This document shows positions 36,676-45,952 of a DNA stretch of 64,000 nucleotides, piece after piece. The stretch's first letter is position 1. Every line of letters starts with the position of its first letter. The DNA is from Rhizomicrobium sp. (GTDB taxonomy: Bacteria > Pseudomonadota > Alphaproteobacteria > Micropepsales > Micropepsaceae), in assembly GCA_037200985.1 (NCBI GenBank), contig JBBCGJ010000001.1:620001-684000 (forward strand), read 5' to 3'. The notes beneath the pieces are model-generated. The model worked only from the letters and a program-made list of their open reading frames with translations. It was not told the origin of the DNA and did no database searches. The translations under genes were made by a program, and so were the position numbers.

Positions 36676-38529
36676 ATGCCGAATTTCATTCAGACAATCC
36701 GCCTGCCGGGGACAAAAGATGTTCTTGATCTGGCATACCCCGATCTGGACGGCCGCAACGCCATCAACGTTGTTTGTGGCTCGAACAATTCGGGCAAATC
36801 ATATCTTCTTGAGCGAACGCGGCAGTTCCTGGAAAAGGGAACGCAAAGCAAGCCGCCGGCTGTCACGCATCAAATTGGAATCGCGCTAACGGAGCCCAAG
36901 TCGCCACCGCCCAGCTGCCAGTTTTTCGGCAAGAGCTGGCTGCGTAAGGAGCAACTCAAGACAATTGCCTATCAAAGACAACATCGTCGACCACATTCGA
37001 GCGATGTCCTCGACTATGCTTCGGCATCTCTCACCATTCTATATTTTCTCGTCGCAGATAGTTTCGCGCAAGGCAACGCCGTTCCGCTTTCCAAATGGTT
37101 GGATGATCACGAACTGCGGACACGGACCATCGGCGGCTTTCCGGTTGATGAAGAAAAGTTGCACAGGGGTCGGAGCACCGACACGCTGATGATGGAATTT
37201 GAATCCATTGTCGGTGGGCGGCTTTACTTTCGGCGTGCACAAGAGAACACCGTGGACCTGGTTCTAGCTTATGGCGATGGAACGACAGCGCACTTCGAGG
37301 AATGGAGTGACGGTCAGAAAAATATCCTTCTGATCATGGCCCTCATACAGCAGGCGGCCACACAGGTTGTCCTGCTCGATGAAATAGAGAATCACTTTCA
37401 CCCGAAGTACATCACGCTGGTGCTGGACTATCTTCGCCGAAATGTTCCGCAGTCGATCGTGACGACGCATCACCCACATGTGATATTTAGTGAGCTTGTG
37501 GACCGCGTGTTCTATCTTGAGGCGACGCGCCCGCCATTCCCGGAGGGCGACCCGCCTCTTGAGCTGCGTCATCTCAAGCAGCCTGCGCAGCAAGCTCCAT
37601 CGCGAAGCATGCATCGCCTTATAGACTCATTTGGGAAAGTCACGGCCATCTATCGGCTGTTTCACGATCAAGACCGACAGCTGATCAAGCAGGCGCAGCA
37701 AATCCGCGGTGACGCCGATATCATTTTCCATACGGCTCTCACACGGATCTTCTTGCAGGACATTGTGCCGGCGAAGGGCGGTCCTCTGCCGGACCGACAG
37801 TCTCAGCAGTTGCTTACGGTGCTACGGGACGAATTTCACGCGCTCGCTGGAAGACCTGTTCGCTTACTCGAGATCGGTTCTGGACTCGGCCGTATTCCAG
37901 CGGACATGAACAAATTATCTCCCGATCAAGTCGGCCCGAGCGTAGATTGGCAGTGTTGGGAACCGAACGTTGGGGTTCGTGCTCGCCTGCGCGAGGAAAT
38001 TCGCCAGAAACACATTCGGGCTACGGTGTTAGAGAAATTGGACGCCGCCACAGGATACTTCGATGTCTGTTTGGTCGCTAACGTATGCCATGAGCTAACA
38101 CCTGAGCAATTTATCGACGTGCTGTCTGTTGTGACAAGTCGGCTTCGCGTCTCTGAAGGTTTATTGTTGGTTCAGGAGCTATATCCCCTCTTGAATGCCG
38201 AGAAATTCGCGGTGCCTTACTCGGCCGATCACATGGCCCGCATCGTCACCGCGTGTGGGTTTGCTGTCCATTCGTTGCAGTTTCCCGTCCGGGATGCCTC
38301 GGCATATTGCATCGTCGGGCGAAAGACCGTTGACCAGCCGGACATTCGCACGACAGCGGCTACGGCGATCTCCGCTGCCTGGAATGAAATCGAGAGGGCC
38401 GCCATCGACAGTTACGCGTCGAGGTCGGGGGTTTCTAGTTACGAAGGATATAGCAGCGCAGTCCAGGACATGACCACGATTGCCAGCATAGCGGCTTGGA
38501 GGAAGGGGCGGTGGACGGCGAGTCCTTAA
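36676..38529 (+). CDS. AAA ATPase fused to a SAM-dependent methyltransferase-like domain
   Basis: A 617-aa two-domain protein. Residues about 1-290 are an ABC/OLD-type AAA ATPase: Walker A GSNNSGKS (35-42), signature-like EEWSDGQK (near 211), Walker B VVLLDEIENHFHP (Asp235/Glu236) and the His switch TTHHPHV. Residues about 330-560 look like a class I methyltransferase: RLLEIGSGLGRI (Glu399), CWEPN and FDVCLVANVCHELTPEQ. I do not know an established family with this fusion. It stands alone between relaxase and traG, with sequence less GC-biased than its neighbours, so it is probably cargo, perhaps an anti-phage gene. Confidence 0.75.
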   Translation: MPNFIQTIRLPGTKDVLDLAYPDLDGRNAINVVCGSNNSGKSYLLERTRQFLEKGTQSKPPAVTHQIGIALTEPKSPPPSCQFFGKSWLRKEQLKTIAYQRQHRRPHSSDVLDYASASLTILYFLVADSFAQGNAVPLSKWLDDHELRTRTIGGFPVDEEKLHRGRSTDTLMMEFESIVGGRLYFRRAQENTVDLVLAYGDGTTAHFEEWSDGQKNILLIMALIQQAATQVVLLDEIENHFHPKYITLVLDYLRRNVPQSIVTTHHPHVIFSELVDRVFYLEATRPPFPEGDPPLELRHLKQPAQQAPSRSMHRLIDSFGKVTAIYRLFHDQDRQLIKQAQQIRGDADIIFHTALTRIFLQDIVPAKGGPLPDRQSQQLLTVLRDEFHALAGRPVRLLEIGSGLGRIPADMNKLSPDQVGPSVDWQCWEPNVGVRARLREEIRQKHIRATVLEKLDAATGYFDVCLVANVCHELTPEQFIDVLSVVTSRLRVSEGLLLVQELYPLLNAEKFAVPYSADHMARIVTACGFAVHSLQFPVRDASAYCIVGRKTVDQPDIRTTAATAISAAWNEIERAAIDSYASRSGVSSYEGYSSAVQDMTTIASIAAWRKGRWTASP

Positions 38530-38680
38530 CACCACCAGGACTGACCGCTGCGAAACACGGTGCCGTCAGAATTATCCGAATCTCATAGCCTCATCTACGA
38601 CAGCGAAGATCGGCGTAGATAAAGGCGATTTTCATTTTGTGATTTTTCCGCGACTCCTGATTCGCCAGGAGATAGATCGC

Positions 38681-40717
38681 GTGACGCCAACCAAATTCCT
38701 CATCGGTCAAATCACGGTCGTTTTCGCCGTCGCCGTCGGCGGGATGTGGTTCGCTACGGAGTGGGCAGCGTGGCGCCTCGGCTATCAGCCGCAGCTCGGA
38801 TTGCCCTGGTTCGTCCTAGCCGGTCGGCCGATCTATCACCCCTGGTGTTTGTTCGTCTGGTGGTATGCCTACGACGCATATGCGCCGAGACTCTTCAACG
38901 AAGCTGGCGCGATCGCGGCCACCAGCGGTTTCGCCGGCTGTGCCGTCGCGATCATCGGCTCCCTGTGGCGCGCGCGGCAGACCCAACACGTTACGACGTA
39001 TGGCTCGTCGCGCTGGGCCACCAGCCGTGAAATCCGCAGTGCCGGGCTCTTTCGGCCTTCGGGCGTGTTTCTCGGCCAGCTGGGCACCGACTATCTGCGC
39101 CACGACGGCCCCGAGCATGTGATGGCCTTCGCGCCCACGCGCTCCGGAAAGGGCGTCGGCCTGGTCGTTCCGACCCTGTTGTCCTGGACTCAGAGCGTCG
39201 TCATCCACGACATCAAAGGTGAGAACTGGCAACTCACGGCCGGTTGGCGCAGCCGCTTCTCCTATTGCCTTCTGTTCAATCCGACCGACGCTCGCAGTGC
39301 CCGCTACAATCCGTTGCTCGAAGTGCGCAAGGGCCCGGATGAAGTCCGCGATGTGCAGAATATCGCCGACATTCTGGTCGATCCCGAAGGTGCGCTTGAG
39401 CGGCGGTCGCATTGGGAGAAGACCAGCCACTCGCTGCTTGTCGGCACGATCCTGCATATCCTGTATGCGGAAGAGGAAAAAACCCTTGCGCGCGTCGCGA
39501 GCTTCCTGTCAGACCCCAAGCGGTCGTTCGAGCACACGCTGCGGGCGATGATGGCGACAAACCACATCGGCACGCCCAAAGCGCCGATCGTCCATCCCGT
39601 GGTCGCGTCCGCGGCGCGCGAAGTGCTCAATAAGTCCGAGAATGAGCGCTCCGGCGTGCTGTCGACCGCCATGTCGTTCCTCGGCCTGTACCGCGATCCG
39701 ACCGTCGCCAGAGCGACGGCGGCTTGCGATTGGCGCATCGCCGATTTGGTCGATGCCGCACGGCCGGTCTCCCTCTATCTGGTCATACCGCCGTCCGACA
39801 TCTCGCGAACCAAGCCGCTCGTTCGGCTGGTCCTCAATCAGATAGGCCGGCGGCTGACCGAGCGCCTGGAGGGCGATCCGAGCAAGAGCCGCAAGCACAA
39901 GCTACTGATGATGCTCGACGAATTTCCCGCACTTGGCCGGCTCGATTTCTTCGAGACCGCGCTCGCCTTCATGGCCGGATATGGAATCCGCGCCTATCTC
40001 ATCGCGCAATCGCTCAATCAGATCTCGAAGGCCTATGGCGAGAACAACGCCATCCTCGACAATTGCCATGTGCGCATCGCGTTTTCGTCCAACGACGAAC
40101 GTACCGCCAAACGGATCTCGGATGCTTTGGGCACGGCGACCGAATTGCGGGCCCAGAAGAACTATGCCGGACATCGTCTTTCGCCCTGGCTATCCCATGT
40201 GATGATCAGCCGGCAGGAGACGGCGCGCCCGCTCCTCACGCCGGGCGAAGTCATGCAGCTGCCGCCGGATGACGAGCTGGTCCTGGTGTCCAGCCTAGCG
40301 CCGATCCGCGCCCAGAAGCTGCGCTACTACCAAGACCAAAACTTCATCACCCGCGTGACCCCGGCACCTGTCCTAGCGGAGGGCGCCTTCCGGGATGCCC
40401 CGGAGCCGCGCCCGAACGATTGGAGCGGGCAGGTGCGGGGTCTCCATCAGGAACTGGCAGCCGCATTGGGCGGCGAGTTCTCGTCTGCCGAGGACGAGGG
40501 CGGATTGCAGTTGCAGCGACATCCTGGGCTCGGCGAGCAACAGGACGGTCAGCGTAACGATCAAGACATGGGCGTCTCCGCCGAAAGCGATGACGAGACG
40601 GACTCGCAGACTGTCTCGATTAGCCAGGGCGGTCTGAAGCCGCTCGGCCGGGCGCACGCCATCAACGAGGGCGAACACCGGCACGGTGCCGATGACGACC
40701 TTATCCCGGCGTTCTGA
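38681..40717 (+). CDS. traG: Type IV coupling protein TraG/VirD4
   Basis: A 678-aa membrane ATPase that connects the relaxosome to the mating channel. Two N-terminal transmembrane regions precede Walker A APTRSGKGVGLVVP and Walker B LLMMLDEFPALGRL; the pair GYGIRAYLIAQSLNQI is also typical. GTG 38681 is chosen because AGGAG lies about nine bases upstream and the product begins TPTKFLIGQI like other TraG proteins; an upstream GTG at 38639 is less likely. A CopG gene and the trb operon follow. Confidence 0.93.
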   Translation: MTPTKFLIGQITVVFAVAVGGMWFATEWAAWRLGYQPQLGLPWFVLAGRPIYHPWCLFVWWYAYDAYAPRLFNEAGAIAATSGFAGCAVAIIGSLWRARQTQHVTTYGSSRWATSREIRSAGLFRPSGVFLGQLGTDYLRHDGPEHVMAFAPTRSGKGVGLVVPTLLSWTQSVVIHDIKGENWQLTAGWRSRFSYCLLFNPTDARSARYNPLLEVRKGPDEVRDVQNIADILVDPEGALERRSHWEKTSHSLLVGTILHILYAEEEKTLARVASFLSDPKRSFEHTLRAMMATNHIGTPKAPIVHPVVASAAREVLNKSENERSGVLSTAMSFLGLYRDPTVARATAACDWRIADLVDAARPVSLYLVIPPSDISRTKPLVRLVLNQIGRRLTERLEGDPSKSRKHKLLMMLDEFPALGRLDFFETALAFMAGYGIRAYLIAQSLNQISKAYGENNAILDNCHVRIAFSSNDERTAKRISDALGTATELRAQKNYAGHRLSPWLSHVMISRQETARPLLTPGEVMQLPPDDELVLVSSLAPIRAQKLRYYQDQNFITRVTPAPVLAEGAFRDAPEPRPNDWSGQVRGLHQELAAALGGEFSSAEDEGGLQLQRHPGLGEQQDGQRNDQDMGVSAESDDETDSQTVSISQGGLKPLGRAHAINEGEHRHGADDDLIPAF

Positions 40718-40724
40718 GGGCACC

Positions 40725-41174
40725 ATGAAACCGCGGCAGAACCTTTATCTCGACCAAGACGTGGCGGAGCAGCTCGACGCGCTGACGGCCAAAGTCGGCT
40801 CCTCGAAATCCGCCATCGTCAACGACGCGGTACGAGCCTATCTGGCCCGGCGCGGTGCCAAGGAGCTCGATGACGCTTTCAAGGCGCGACTCGACCGCGT
40901 CAGCGAACAGCTCCGGCGGCTGGGGCGCGACCAGAGCGTGATGATCGAAAGTTTCGCGCTCTTCGTGCGCTACCACCTTGGCATCACGCCGGCTTTGCCG
41001 GCGTCCGAGCAGGCGGCGGCGCAGGCCCTCGGCCGCGACCGCTTCCAGCAGTTCATCGAGCAGGTCGGGCGCCGCATGGCCGGCGACAAGCGCATCGCGC
41101 AGGAGGTTGCCGAGCGCGCGATTGCCGCGCGGACGACGAGCGAATCCAAGCTTCAGACGATGGCGGCCGAGTGA
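40725..41174 (+). CDS. Ribbon-helix-helix (CopG-type) conjugation protein
   Basis: A 149-aa protein with an N-terminal ribbon-helix-helix (RQNLYLDQDVAEQLDALTAK ... SAIVNDAVRAYLARR). It is found between traG and trbB in Tn4371-like elements and probably regulates the trb operon or assists the relaxosome. It is 7 bases after traG, and its stop overlaps the start of trbB. Confidence 0.82.
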   Translation: MKPRQNLYLDQDVAEQLDALTAKVGSSKSAIVNDAVRAYLARRGAKELDDAFKARLDRVSEQLRRLGRDQSVMIESFALFVRYHLGITPALPASEQAAAQALGRDRFQQFIEQVGRRMAGDKRIAQEVAERAIAARTTSESKLQTMAAE

Positions 41175-42169
41175 TGGGCGCGATCCGCGAACATAGCGAA
41201 AGCCACGAGCGCCGCCGCACGATGCTCCGCACCGCGCTGGGGCCGGCGATCGCCGAAGCGCTGTCGGACCCGCTGGTGATCGAGATCATGGTCAATCCGG
41301 ACGGCCTGCTTAGGCTTGACCGGCTCGGCGCGGGTCGCTGCGAAACCCCATCGCACCTTGCGCCCAGCGAGGTGGAACGCATCATCCGGCTGGTCGCCTC
41401 GCATGTCCGCCTGGAGGCGCATGCGAACAATCCCATTGTCAGCGCCGAGCTTCCGTCGCGCGAAGACGGTGTTGCCGGCGAACGCTTCGAGGGCCTGTTG
41501 CCGCCGGTCGCCTTGGCGCCGTGCTTCACGATCCGCAAGCCTGCCAGGCGAGTCTATACCCTCGACGACTATGTGAATGACCGGATCATGCTGCCGCTGC
41601 AGGCCGAAGCGCTCCGCGTGGCCGTCGCGTCCCGCAAGAACATCCTAGTCGCGGGCGGCACCAGCTCGGGCAAGACCACGCTGGCGAACGCGCTTCTTGC
41701 GGAAGTGGCGACGCTCAATGAGCGCGTGATCCTCATCGAGGATACCCGTGAGCTGCAATGCGCCGCGCCGGACTGTGTAGCGTTGCGCACTAAGCCCGGT
41801 GTCGTCTCGCTGGCTGACCTGGTGCGGTCGACGCTGCGCTTGCGGCCGGACCGCATCATCGTCGGCGAGGTGCGCGGTCCCGAAGCGCTCGACATGCTCA
41901 AAGCCTGGAACACTGGCCACCCGGGAGGCGTGGCGACCGTGCATGCGAATTCCGCACAGAGCGCGCTCTACCGGCTGGAGCAGCTTGTGCAGGAAGTCGT
42001 CGTCACGGTGCCGCGGCGGCTGATCGCGGAAGCGATCGATCTCGTCGTCTTCATCAGCGGTCGCGGCGTCTCCCGCCGCATCGAGACAATCGCCGACGTG
42101 CGCGGTCTGTCGCCGGACGGCGACTACCTCATCGACATGCCCATCGCCCCGAAACTGCAAGTGCTCTGA
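41174..42169 (+). CDS. trbB: TrbB, VirB11-like ATPase
   Basis: A 331-aa cytoplasmic hexameric ATPase that drives the type IV secretion channel. Walker A is GGTSSGKTTLANAL; the Asp box ILIEDTRELQC, Walker B RIIVGEVRGPEALDML and His box TGHPGGVATVHAN are all present. ATG 41174 overlaps the previous stop (TGATG); GTG 41171 is an alternative. First gene of the trbBCDEJLFGI block. Confidence 0.95.
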   Translation: MGAIREHSESHERRRTMLRTALGPAIAEALSDPLVIEIMVNPDGLLRLDRLGAGRCETPSHLAPSEVERIIRLVASHVRLEAHANNPIVSAELPSREDGVAGERFEGLLPPVALAPCFTIRKPARRVYTLDDYVNDRIMLPLQAEALRVAVASRKNILVAGGTSSGKTTLANALLAEVATLNERVILIEDTRELQCAAPDCVALRTKPGVVSLADLVRSTLRLRPDRIIVGEVRGPEALDMLKAWNTGHPGGVATVHANSAQSALYRLEQLVQEVVVTVPRRLIAEAIDLVVFISGRGVSRRIETIADVRGLSPDGDYLIDMPIAPKLQVL

Positions 42170-42186
42170 CAAGGAGAAAATTCGTC

Positions 42187-42510
42187 ATGACAAATGCTCG
42201 GTCCATCCAGCGCATCGCGGCTCTGTCGGTCGCCGCCTCTCTGCTTCTGATCTCGTCGGCGCAGGCTGCCGGCACCAACATGCCGTGGGAGCAGCCGCTT
42301 CAGCAGATATTGGATTCGGTGCAGGGGCCGGTGGCCAAGATCGTTGCGGTGATCATCATCATCGTCACCGGCCTGACTTTAGCCTTCGGGGAGACGGCCG
42401 GAGGTTTTAGGCGCCTGATTCAGATCGTGTTCGGCCTCTCGATCGCCTTTGCGGCTTCGAGCTTCTTCATGTCGTTTTTCTCCTTCGGCGGCGGAGCGCT
42501 GGTGTCGTGA
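42187..42510 (+). CDS. trbC: TrbC, conjugative pilin
   Basis: A 107-aa VirB2-like pilin precursor: a signal peptide ending in AQA, then two hydrophobic segments (IVAVIIIIVTGLTLAFG and IVFGLSIAFAASSFFMSFF). It is probably processed by TraF encoded upstream. AAGGAG lies before ATG 42187. Its stop overlaps the trbD GTG. Confidence 0.93.
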   Translation: MTNARSIQRIAALSVAASLLLISSAQAAGTNMPWEQPLQQILDSVQGPVAKIVAVIIIIVTGLTLAFGETAGGFRRLIQIVFGLSIAFAASSFFMSFFSFGGGALVS

Positions 42511-42761
42511 TCGAAGGTTTCGAGATTCCGCTGCACCGTTCGCTCACCGAGCCGATCCTGCTTGCCGGAGCGCCGCGGGCCATCGCGATCGTCAATGGAA
42601 CGATCGCGGCCGCACTGGGTCTCGGCCTTCAGCTCTGGATCGCCGGTCTGTTGCTCTGGGTGGTCGGCCACTCGGTGGCCGTCTTCGCCGCCAAGCGCGA
42701 CCCGGATTTCGCAGACGTTCTGCGCCGGCATCTTCGTCAGAGGTCTTATCTGTCATGCTGA
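42507..42761 (+). CDS. trbD: TrbD, VirB3-like channel protein
   Basis: An 84-aa inner-membrane protein, IPLHRSLTEPILLAGAPRA followed by one long hydrophobic region, the VirB3 pattern. It starts at GTG 42507, overlapping the trbC stop, and overlaps trbE by seven bases. VirB3-type proteins work with the VirB4-like ATPase encoded next. Confidence 0.92.
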   Translation: MIEGFEIPLHRSLTEPILLAGAPRAIAIVNGTIAAALGLGLQLWIAGLLLWVVGHSVAVFAAKRDPDFADVLRRHLRQRSYLSC

Positions 42762-45220
42762 ATCTTGCCGAATATCGCAACGCGTCCGACCGACTGGCCG
42801 ACCATCTGCCGTGGGCGGCATTGGTGGCGCCGGGCGTTGTCCTCAACAAGGATGGCAGCTTCCAGCGCACGTTCCGCTTTCGCGGGCCGGACCTGGAAAG
42901 CGCAACGGAGTCCGAGCTCGTCGCCGCCTGTGCGCGCGTCAACAACGTCTTACGACGCCTCGGCACCGGCTGGGCCTTGTTCTTCGAGGCCGATCGCTTT
43001 GCGGCGCCTGGCTATGCGCAGTCGGCTTTTCCCGATGCGGCGTCCTGGCTGGTAGACGCGGAGCGCCGCGCACAGTTTGAGGACGGAACACTGGCGGGCG
43101 CCAGCGAAGTCCGCGCGGTGCATCGCGAGCACTATGAAAACGCCTACTACCTCACACTCTTATATATGGCGCCGCCGGACCAAGTGGCGCGCGCCGAACG
43201 GGCTCTGGTCGAGACCGGCGAAGATCGGCAATCGCGAGATTGGCGCCATGAGCTTGGCGCTTACGTGGCGGAAGCCAATCGCACGCTCGATCTTTTGGGC
43301 CAGGTCATGGCGGAAATCGCTCCGCTCGACGATGGCGAGACACTGACCTTTCTGCACCGCACCGTCTCGACCAAGCGGCATGCCGTCACGGCGCCCGACG
43401 AGCCGGCCTATCTGGACGCGATCCTGACCGATCAGCCGCTGCACGGCGGCCTTGAGCCGATGCTGGGCGAAGCGCATCTGCGCACAATCACCATTCTCGG
43501 CTTTCCGAACACGACGCGGCCGGGATTGCTCGATGCGTTGAACCACCTCGATTTTCCCTATCGCTGGACGACTCGCTTCATCGCCATGGACAAGACGGAA
43601 GCCACCAAGGCGCTCACCAAACTGCGCCGTCAATGGTTCAACAAACGCAAGTCCGTCACCCAGCTCCTGCGCGAGGTGATGCACAACGAGCCGGTCCAGC
43701 TTCTCGATTCGGACGCTGACAACAAGGTCGTGGATTCGGACGAGGCCCTGCAGGCACTCGGCGGCGATCACGTCGCCTTCGGCTATCTGACCACGACGGT
43801 CTGCGTGACGGACGAGAACCGCATGCGCGTCGAGGAGAAGGTCCGCGCTGTCGAACGCGTCATCAATGGCTTGGGCTTTACGACGATCCGCGAGAGCTTG
43901 AACGCTGTGGAAGCATGGCTCGGCAGTCTGCCGGGACATGTCTACGCCAATGTCCGCCAACCGCTCGTGCACACGCTGAACCTAACGCATCTGATGCCGC
44001 TCTCGTCGGTCTGGGCCGGGCCGAAGCGCAATGAGCATCTGGGCGGTCCGCCATTGTTCTATGCGGAGACCAGCGGCTCAACGCCGTTCCGTTTCTCGAC
44101 CCATGTTGGCGACGTCGGCCATACGCTGATTGTCGGACCCACCGGCGCCGGTAAATCCGTTCTTCTCGCGCTCATGGCGATGCAATTCCGGCGGTATGCC
44201 CGTGCGCAGGTCTATATCTTCGACAAGGGCAATTCGGCGCGTGCTGCGGTGCTGGCGATGGGCGGCGCGCATCATGAACTGGGATCAGACGGAGCACTGA
44301 CATTTCAGCCCTTGATCGGCATCGACGATCCTGCCGAACGGAGTTGGGCAGCGGAATGGGTCGGGACGCTACTCGACCACGAGAAGATCGCGCTGACGCC
44401 GGAGGTAAAGGAATCTCTCTGGTCCGCCTTAACCAGCCTGGCGTCCGCCCCCACAGCCGAGCGCACGCTGACCGGGCTTTCGGTGCTGCTGCAATCGAAC
44501 GCCCTCAAATCGGCCCTTCTGACCTACACCCTGGAGGGACCGTTCGGCCGCTTGCTCGACGCGGCGGAAGACAATCTCGCGCTGGCAGACTTACAGTGCT
44601 TCGAGACCGAGAATTTGCTGCACCAGTCCAGCGTTGTCCTGCCGGTGCTGACCTATTTGTTCCATCGGCTCGAAGCGCGGTTCACGGGACGACCCACGCT
44701 TCTTATTCTGGACGAGGCCTGGGTCTATCTCGACAACCCGCTCTTTGCCGCGCGTATCCGCGAATGGCTGAAAGTGCTGCGCAAGAAGAACGTGTCCGTC
44801 GTGTTTGCGACGCAATCCCTCGCGGACATCGCCAACTCCTCCATCGCGCCTGCGATCATCGAGAGCTGCCCGCAGCGCATATTTCTGCCCAATGAGCGCG
44901 CGGTCGAGCCGCAGAGCCGCACGGCCTATGAGCAGTTCGGACTCAACGACAGGCAGATCGAGCTGGTCAGTCGCGCTGTGCCGAAGCGGCAATATTACCT
45001 GCAATCGCGGCGCGGCAATCGTCTCTTCGAGCTCGGGCTTGGCCCCATCGCGCTGGCGTTCTGCGCGGCGTCGTCGCCGGCAGAACAGGCAATCATCGAG
45101 CGCGTCCGGGGTGTGAGCGCTCCGGATGCCTTCGCCGCAAGTTTCCTGGACGCCCGCGGACTGGACTGGGCGTCCAGCCTTCTCGATCAGCAACCCAACC
45201 AACTGGAGGCCGCCGAATGA
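42755..45220 (+). CDS. trbE: TrbE, VirB4-like ATPase
   Basis: An 821-aa ATPase of the type IV secretion machinery. Walker A is GPTGAGKSVLLALM, Walker B LLILDEAWVYLDNP, and VFATQSLADIANS follows; the N terminus MLNLAEYR is conserved. The longer frame from 42449 overlaps trbC and trbD, so ATG 42755 is chosen. It powers channel assembly and substrate transfer with TrbB and TraG. Confidence 0.95.
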   Translation: MLNLAEYRNASDRLADHLPWAALVAPGVVLNKDGSFQRTFRFRGPDLESATESELVAACARVNNVLRRLGTGWALFFEADRFAAPGYAQSAFPDAASWLVDAERRAQFEDGTLAGASEVRAVHREHYENAYYLTLLYMAPPDQVARAERALVETGEDRQSRDWRHELGAYVAEANRTLDLLGQVMAEIAPLDDGETLTFLHRTVSTKRHAVTAPDEPAYLDAILTDQPLHGGLEPMLGEAHLRTITILGFPNTTRPGLLDALNHLDFPYRWTTRFIAMDKTEATKALTKLRRQWFNKRKSVTQLLREVMHNEPVQLLDSDADNKVVDSDEALQALGGDHVAFGYLTTTVCVTDENRMRVEEKVRAVERVINGLGFTTIRESLNAVEAWLGSLPGHVYANVRQPLVHTLNLTHLMPLSSVWAGPKRNEHLGGPPLFYAETSGSTPFRFSTHVGDVGHTLIVGPTGAGKSVLLALMAMQFRRYARAQVYIFDKGNSARAAVLAMGGAHHELGSDGALTFQPLIGIDDPAERSWAAEWVGTLLDHEKIALTPEVKESLWSALTSLASAPTAERTLTGLSVLLQSNALKSALLTYTLEGPFGRLLDAAEDNLALADLQCFETENLLHQSSVVLPVLTYLFHRLEARFTGRPTLLILDEAWVYLDNPLFAARIREWLKVLRKKNVSVVFATQSLADIANSSIAPAIIESCPQRIFLPNERAVEPQSRTAYEQFGLNDRQIELVSRAVPKRQYYLQSRRGNRLFELGLGPIALAFCAASSPAEQAIIERVRGVSAPDAFAASFLDARGLDWASSLLDQQPNQLEAAE

Positions 45221-45927
45221 AACTCTTTCGCACAATACTTCTCGCCACCGCGCTTTCCGTCGCGAGCCTTGCGCCGGCTCAGGCCCAATGGGCCGTCTTC
45301 GACTCCGCGAACTACGCCCAAAACCTTCTTGAAGCGGCGCGCGCGCTGCAACAGATCAACAATCAGATCCAATCGCTTCAGAACGAGGCGACGATGCTGC
45401 AGAACATGGGGAAGAACCTCACCTCGCTCAACACCTCGCAGCTCGGCACGATGGTCACGGCGCTGACCCAGATCAGCACTCTGATGAATCAAGGTCAGGG
45501 CATCGCCTTCAACGTTAGCGCCACAACCGCGGCCTTCGCGCAGACCTATCCGCAGTCCTATCCCAGCGGCACGTCGACGGCCACGTTGGCGGCAGATGCC
45601 TTAAAGCGCTGGCAGGACTCGATGGCGGCATTCCAGCAGACGCTGACCATCCAGGCGCAGGTCGCCCAGAATGTTCAGGCCGATACGGCGACCCTCACCA
45701 GCCTGACGAACGCCTCTCAAGCCGCCGTCGGCAATCTGCAAGTCAGTCAGGCGACCAACCAGCTTCTTGCTCTGTCGATCAAGCAGCAGCTCCAGATTCA
45801 AAACCTGATGGCGGCGCAGTACCGCGCGGCATCGTTGGATCAGGCGCGCAATGCCGAATCCGATGTGCAAGCCCAGTCCCAGTTTTCCACCTTCCTGGGC
45901 AACGGCTCCGCCTACACCCCGCAATAG
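45217..45927 (+). CDS. trbJ: TrbJ, VirB5-like protein
   Basis: A 236-aa periplasmic protein with a signal peptide ending in APAQAQ, then long Gln/Asn-rich helices (ALQQINNQIQSLQNEATML). TrbJ proteins localise to the pilus tip and can take part in entry exclusion. It overlaps the trbE stop by four bases. Confidence 0.92.
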   Translation: MKLFRTILLATALSVASLAPAQAQWAVFDSANYAQNLLEAARALQQINNQIQSLQNEATMLQNMGKNLTSLNTSQLGTMVTALTQISTLMNQGQGIAFNVSATTAAFAQTYPQSYPSGTSTATLAADALKRWQDSMAAFQQTLTIQAQVAQNVQADTATLTSLTNASQAAVGNLQVSQATNQLLALSIKQQLQIQNLMAAQYRAASLDQARNAESDVQAQSQFSTFLGNGSAYTPQ

Positions 45928-45952
45928 CGAAAAACCGACAAGGCTCACGGGC

